DNA from: Tannerella sp.
GTDB taxonomy: Bacteria > Bacteroidota > Bacteroidia > Bacteroidales > Tannerellaceae
DNA length: 7,041 bases
Assembly: GCA_031277235.1 (NCBI GenBank)
Contig: JAITMT010000405.1
Span: forward strand, 1-7,041
Reading direction: 5' to 3'
Both the position numbers and the translations under genes were made by a program. The notes beneath the pieces are model-generated. The model made no database searches, had not been told where the DNA came from, and saw only the letters and a list, made by a program, of their open reading frames with translations. Positions within the stretch are counted from its first letter, which is position 1. Each line of letters begins with the position of its first letter. Below are positions 5,582 to 7,041 of this stretch, piece by piece.

Positions 5582-6247
5582 ATGAAAATCATCGATCTCA
5601 CTCACCCTATCGCCGAAAACATGCCGATGTATCCGGGCACCGGCGCGCCAACGCTGCGTATAACAAACAATTACCGCGAACATGGCTTTCAGGAAACCCT
5701 CATCAGCCTCTACTCGCATACCGGCACCCATATTGACGCTCCGGCTCACCTCTTTGCCGATGGATTGACGCTGGATCAATATCCTGCAGAACAGTTCGTT
5801 GGCAAGGCATTGGTCATAGATTGCCGCGGACTTGCAAAGGACGAAAATATCCCGATGCGTTTATTGGAGGAAAAAGGGAGCGCCATCCACGAAGCTGAAT
5901 TTCTGTTGTTCCTCACCGGAAACGCCAATCTCTGGGGAAAATCCGATTATTTTGCCGGTTTCCCGGTCATGGCAGACGAAGTCGTTGAGTGGGTCAATCG
6001 ACGCAAGTTGAAAGGCGTCGGCATTGATGCTCCGTCATTTGACCCTGTTTCCGTCGGCGAACCGGAATCTGCCGCCGAAGAACTCCCCAACCATCGCGCC
6101 ATCCTGAAAACCAACCAAACCGTCCTGCTCGAAAATCTTTGCCGGCTGGAAGAAATTGGCAATAAACTATTTATGCTCTACGCCCTTCCGTTAAATACCG
6201 TAAATGCCGACGGCGCCCCGGCGAGGGTCATTGCCATCATCGAATAA
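5582..6247 (+). CDS. Cyclase family protein (kynurenine formamidase KynB-like metal hydrolase)
   Basis: A 221-residue protein of the putative cyclase family (PF04199), normal length. The N-terminus IIDLTHPIAENMPMYPG (3-19) and the metal site HTGTHIDAPAHLF at 46-58 (H46, H50, D52, H56) are diagnostic. GVGIDAPSFDP (145-155), HRAIL (H171) and LLENL (E184) complete the usual active-site set. Characterised relatives hydrolyse N-formylkynurenine (KynB) or act on other amides, lactones or polyketide precursors. No tryptophan-catabolism genes are visible nearby, so kynurenine formamidase function is only a possibility. It sits 68 bp after the toxin gene with no recognised promoter. Its third positions are visibly richer in G and C than the AbiE genes before it, suggesting a different history. 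The ATG follows a run of A residues, as elsewhere in this window. Confidence 0.9.
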   Translation: MKIIDLTHPIAENMPMYPGTGAPTLRITNNYREHGFQETLISLYSHTGTHIDAPAHLFADGLTLDQYPAEQFVGKALVIDCRGLAKDENIPMRLLEEKGSAIHEAEFLLFLTGNANLWGKSDYFAGFPVMADEVVEWVNRRKLKGVGIDAPSFDPVSVGEPESAAEELPNHRAILKTNQTVLLENLCRLEEIGNKLFMLYALPLNTVNADGAPARVIAIIE

Positions 6248-6258
6248 TCCGCCTACCG

Positions 6259-6287
6259 TTCATCAAGAAAATCCCGCTTTTCATCAA
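6259..6287 (+). promoter_or_regulatory. Direct-repeat operator, copy B (TTCATCAA-N13-TTCATCAA)
   Basis: Perfect TTCATCAA octamers at 6259-6266 and 6280-6287, again 21 bp start to start. Positions 6259-6289 match 1206-1236 at 29 of 31 bases, differing only at two spacer positions. It lies between the cyclase stop and the promoter of the small-protein/GrpB operon. The second octamer ends 29 bp before the -7 element, as in copy A. Conservation of repeat, spacer and distance in two noncoding places supports a shared regulator. Confidence 0.68.
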
Positions 6288-6293
6288 AAAAAA

Positions 6294-6324
6294 TTGGACG
6301 GGAATTTAGCGGTGCTTAATTTTG
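6294..6324 (+). promoter_or_regulatory. Bacteroidetes promoter (TTG-N20-TAATTTTG)
   Basis: TTG at 6294-6296, a 20-base spacer, and TAATTTTG at 6317-6324 match the Bacteroidetes -33/-7 promoter consensus in sequence and spacing. The direct-repeat operator ends 6 bp upstream of the -33 element, where an activator could touch RNA polymerase. Transcription should begin near 6330. This makes the ATG at 6372 a better start for the next gene than the ATG at 6342, which would have a leader of only about ten bases. Confidence 0.75.
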
Positions 6325-6371
6325 CGGTGTGAATTGACAGGATGATATTTAACAAAATAATAACTAAAAAA

Positions 6372-6659
6372 ATGAAGGAGAAAATTTTAAAAAGACTTCA
6401 CGAACTGGGGATTGAGGAGTTGAAAACCGTAGATTCTTTGAACGAATTGGATGGCTGCTATATCAATCTGGAATGTAAACTTCCTAACGGAAAAACAGGA
6501 CGACTGCTTGAAGACAGGAAGAAATACTGGGGCAATCAGGTGTGTCAGACAGGTACGGACAAATGTTACGGAATTGCATCCAACGAAAACCAGATTGCGG
6601 TATATCTATATGGTAATAATGGTGTTGATGCAGAGTTGGTTGCCTGGATAAAACTATAA
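6372..6659 (+). CDS. Hypothetical small protein, unrecognised family
   Basis: A 95-residue soluble protein that I do not recognise. It has a charged helical N-terminus (MKEKILKRLHELGIEELKTV), then a probably beta-rich body with three Cys residues after residue 28, the segments LPNGKTGRLLEDRKKYWGN and CYGIASNENQIAVYLYGN, and a hydrophobic end AELVAWIKL. No signal peptide or membrane segment is seen. The preferred start at 6372 follows an A-rich leader; an in-frame ATG at 6342 would add ten residues but lies almost at the predicted transcription start. Its TAA directly abuts the ATG of the GrpB-like gene, so the two are cotranscribed behind the direct-repeat promoter. The compact aromatic body could suit a partner or immunity-type protein, but that is speculation. 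Confidence 0.7.
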   Translation: MKEKILKRLHELGIEELKTVDSLNELDGCYINLECKLPNGKTGRLLEDRKKYWGNQVCQTGTDKCYGIASNENQIAVYLYGNNGVDAELVAWIKL

Positions 6660-7041
6660 ATGACATCTGAAATCAACGATTTAGACAACTTGACTGCCGA
6701 ACAGGTCGGCAAACTTTTCCCGATTCGGATTGTGGAGTACAACCCTGATTGGCAAGCGCTTTTTGAACGGGAGAAAGCCTTGTTAGCAAGAGTATTGGGC
6801 GAAAATGTGGCGATAAATATTGAACATATTGGCAGTACATCGGTTGCAGGACTTGCCGCGAAACCGACCATTGATATTCTTATGGAAGTATCGAACTTAA
6901 ATCTTGCAACAAAGCAGTTTATCACTGAAAAATTGCAAACGGCAGGCTACGGAAACATGCGCAATGCCGAAAAGGAAAATGCAATGACTTTCGGCAAGGG
7001 ATATGATATTCATTTCCTTGATACACAGACTTATCACGTGC
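6660..7041 (+). CDS. GrpB family protein (nucleotidyltransferase fold), 3' truncated
   Basis: The ATG at 6660 directly follows the TAA of the preceding gene, and 127 codons are open to the right edge. The GrpB/UPF0157 (PF04229) signature is clear: VEYNPDWQALFEREKALL at 25-42, INIEHIGSTSVAGLAAKPTIDIL at 52-74, and a later YDIHFLD at 115-121. HIGSTSV plus the KPxID Asp correspond to the nucleotidyltransferase-like GS...D motif. About 20 residues precede the usual family start, and roughly the last third of the domain should lie beyond the window. GrpB-like proteins are of uncertain function; some are fused to dephospho-CoA kinase, others stand alone near acetyltransferases and resistance-type genes. 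Coupling to the small protein is by abutting stop and start. Confidence 0.9.
   Translation, partial: MTSEINDLDNLTAEQVGKLFPIRIVEYNPDWQALFEREKALLARVLGENVAINIEHIGSTSVAGLAAKPTIDILMEVSNLNLATKQFITEKLQTAGYGNMRNAEKENAMTFGKGYDIHFLDTQTYHV

Overview
The window looks like a chromosomal stretch from a Bacteroidetes bacterium, probably Bacteroidales. The main sign is promoter style: three matches to the phylum-specific -7 element TAnnTTTG (1320-1327, 3804-3811, 6317-6324). Start codons follow A-rich leaders rather than strong Shine-Dalgarno sequences. Protein families agree: a LytS-type histidine kinase, a subclass B1 metallo-beta-lactamase of the BlaB/CcrA kind, and a DUF6088-like AbiEi antitoxin. Every gene lies on the + strand, packing is dense, and no gene-free stretch exceeds about 240 bases.

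Layout. (1) 1-603: C-terminal part of a LytS/YehU-type sensor histidine kinase, cut by the left edge. (2) 668-1156: GNAT acetyltransferase of the phosphinothricin acetyltransferase type. (3) 1157-1392: regulatory region with a 21-bp-period TTCATCAA direct repeat and two candidate promoters. (4) 1393-3753: a tight four-gene operon encoding a cytoplasmic MBL-fold hydrolase, a secreted subclass B1 metallo-beta-lactamase with all zinc ligands, a four-helix membrane protein (ATGA overlap) and a DUF1330 protein (TGATG overlap). (5) 3754-5513: a two-gene AbiE-type toxin-antitoxin module, with a near-perfect 34-bp palindrome just upstream of its -7 element. (6) 5582-6247: a cyclase-family (kynurenine formamidase-like) metal hydrolase. 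(7) 6248-6341: a second copy of the direct-repeat promoter module. (8) 6372-7041: an unrecognised 95-residue protein abutting a GrpB-family nucleotidyltransferase-like protein that runs off the right edge.

How the parts may work together. The direct-repeat modules at 1206 and 6259 share 29 of 31 bases. In each, the second repeat ends exactly 29 bp before a TAATTTT(A/G) -7 element. A 21-bp period (two helical turns) upstream of the -33 region fits an activator binding two adjacent major grooves, as LytTR-domain response regulators do. The kinase at the left edge belongs to the class that partners such regulators. It is therefore a reasonable inference, not a demonstration, that one LytTR regulator controls both the beta-lactamase operon and the small-protein/GrpB operon. 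The AbiE module looks like a separate, self-regulated accessory cassette inserted between these genes.
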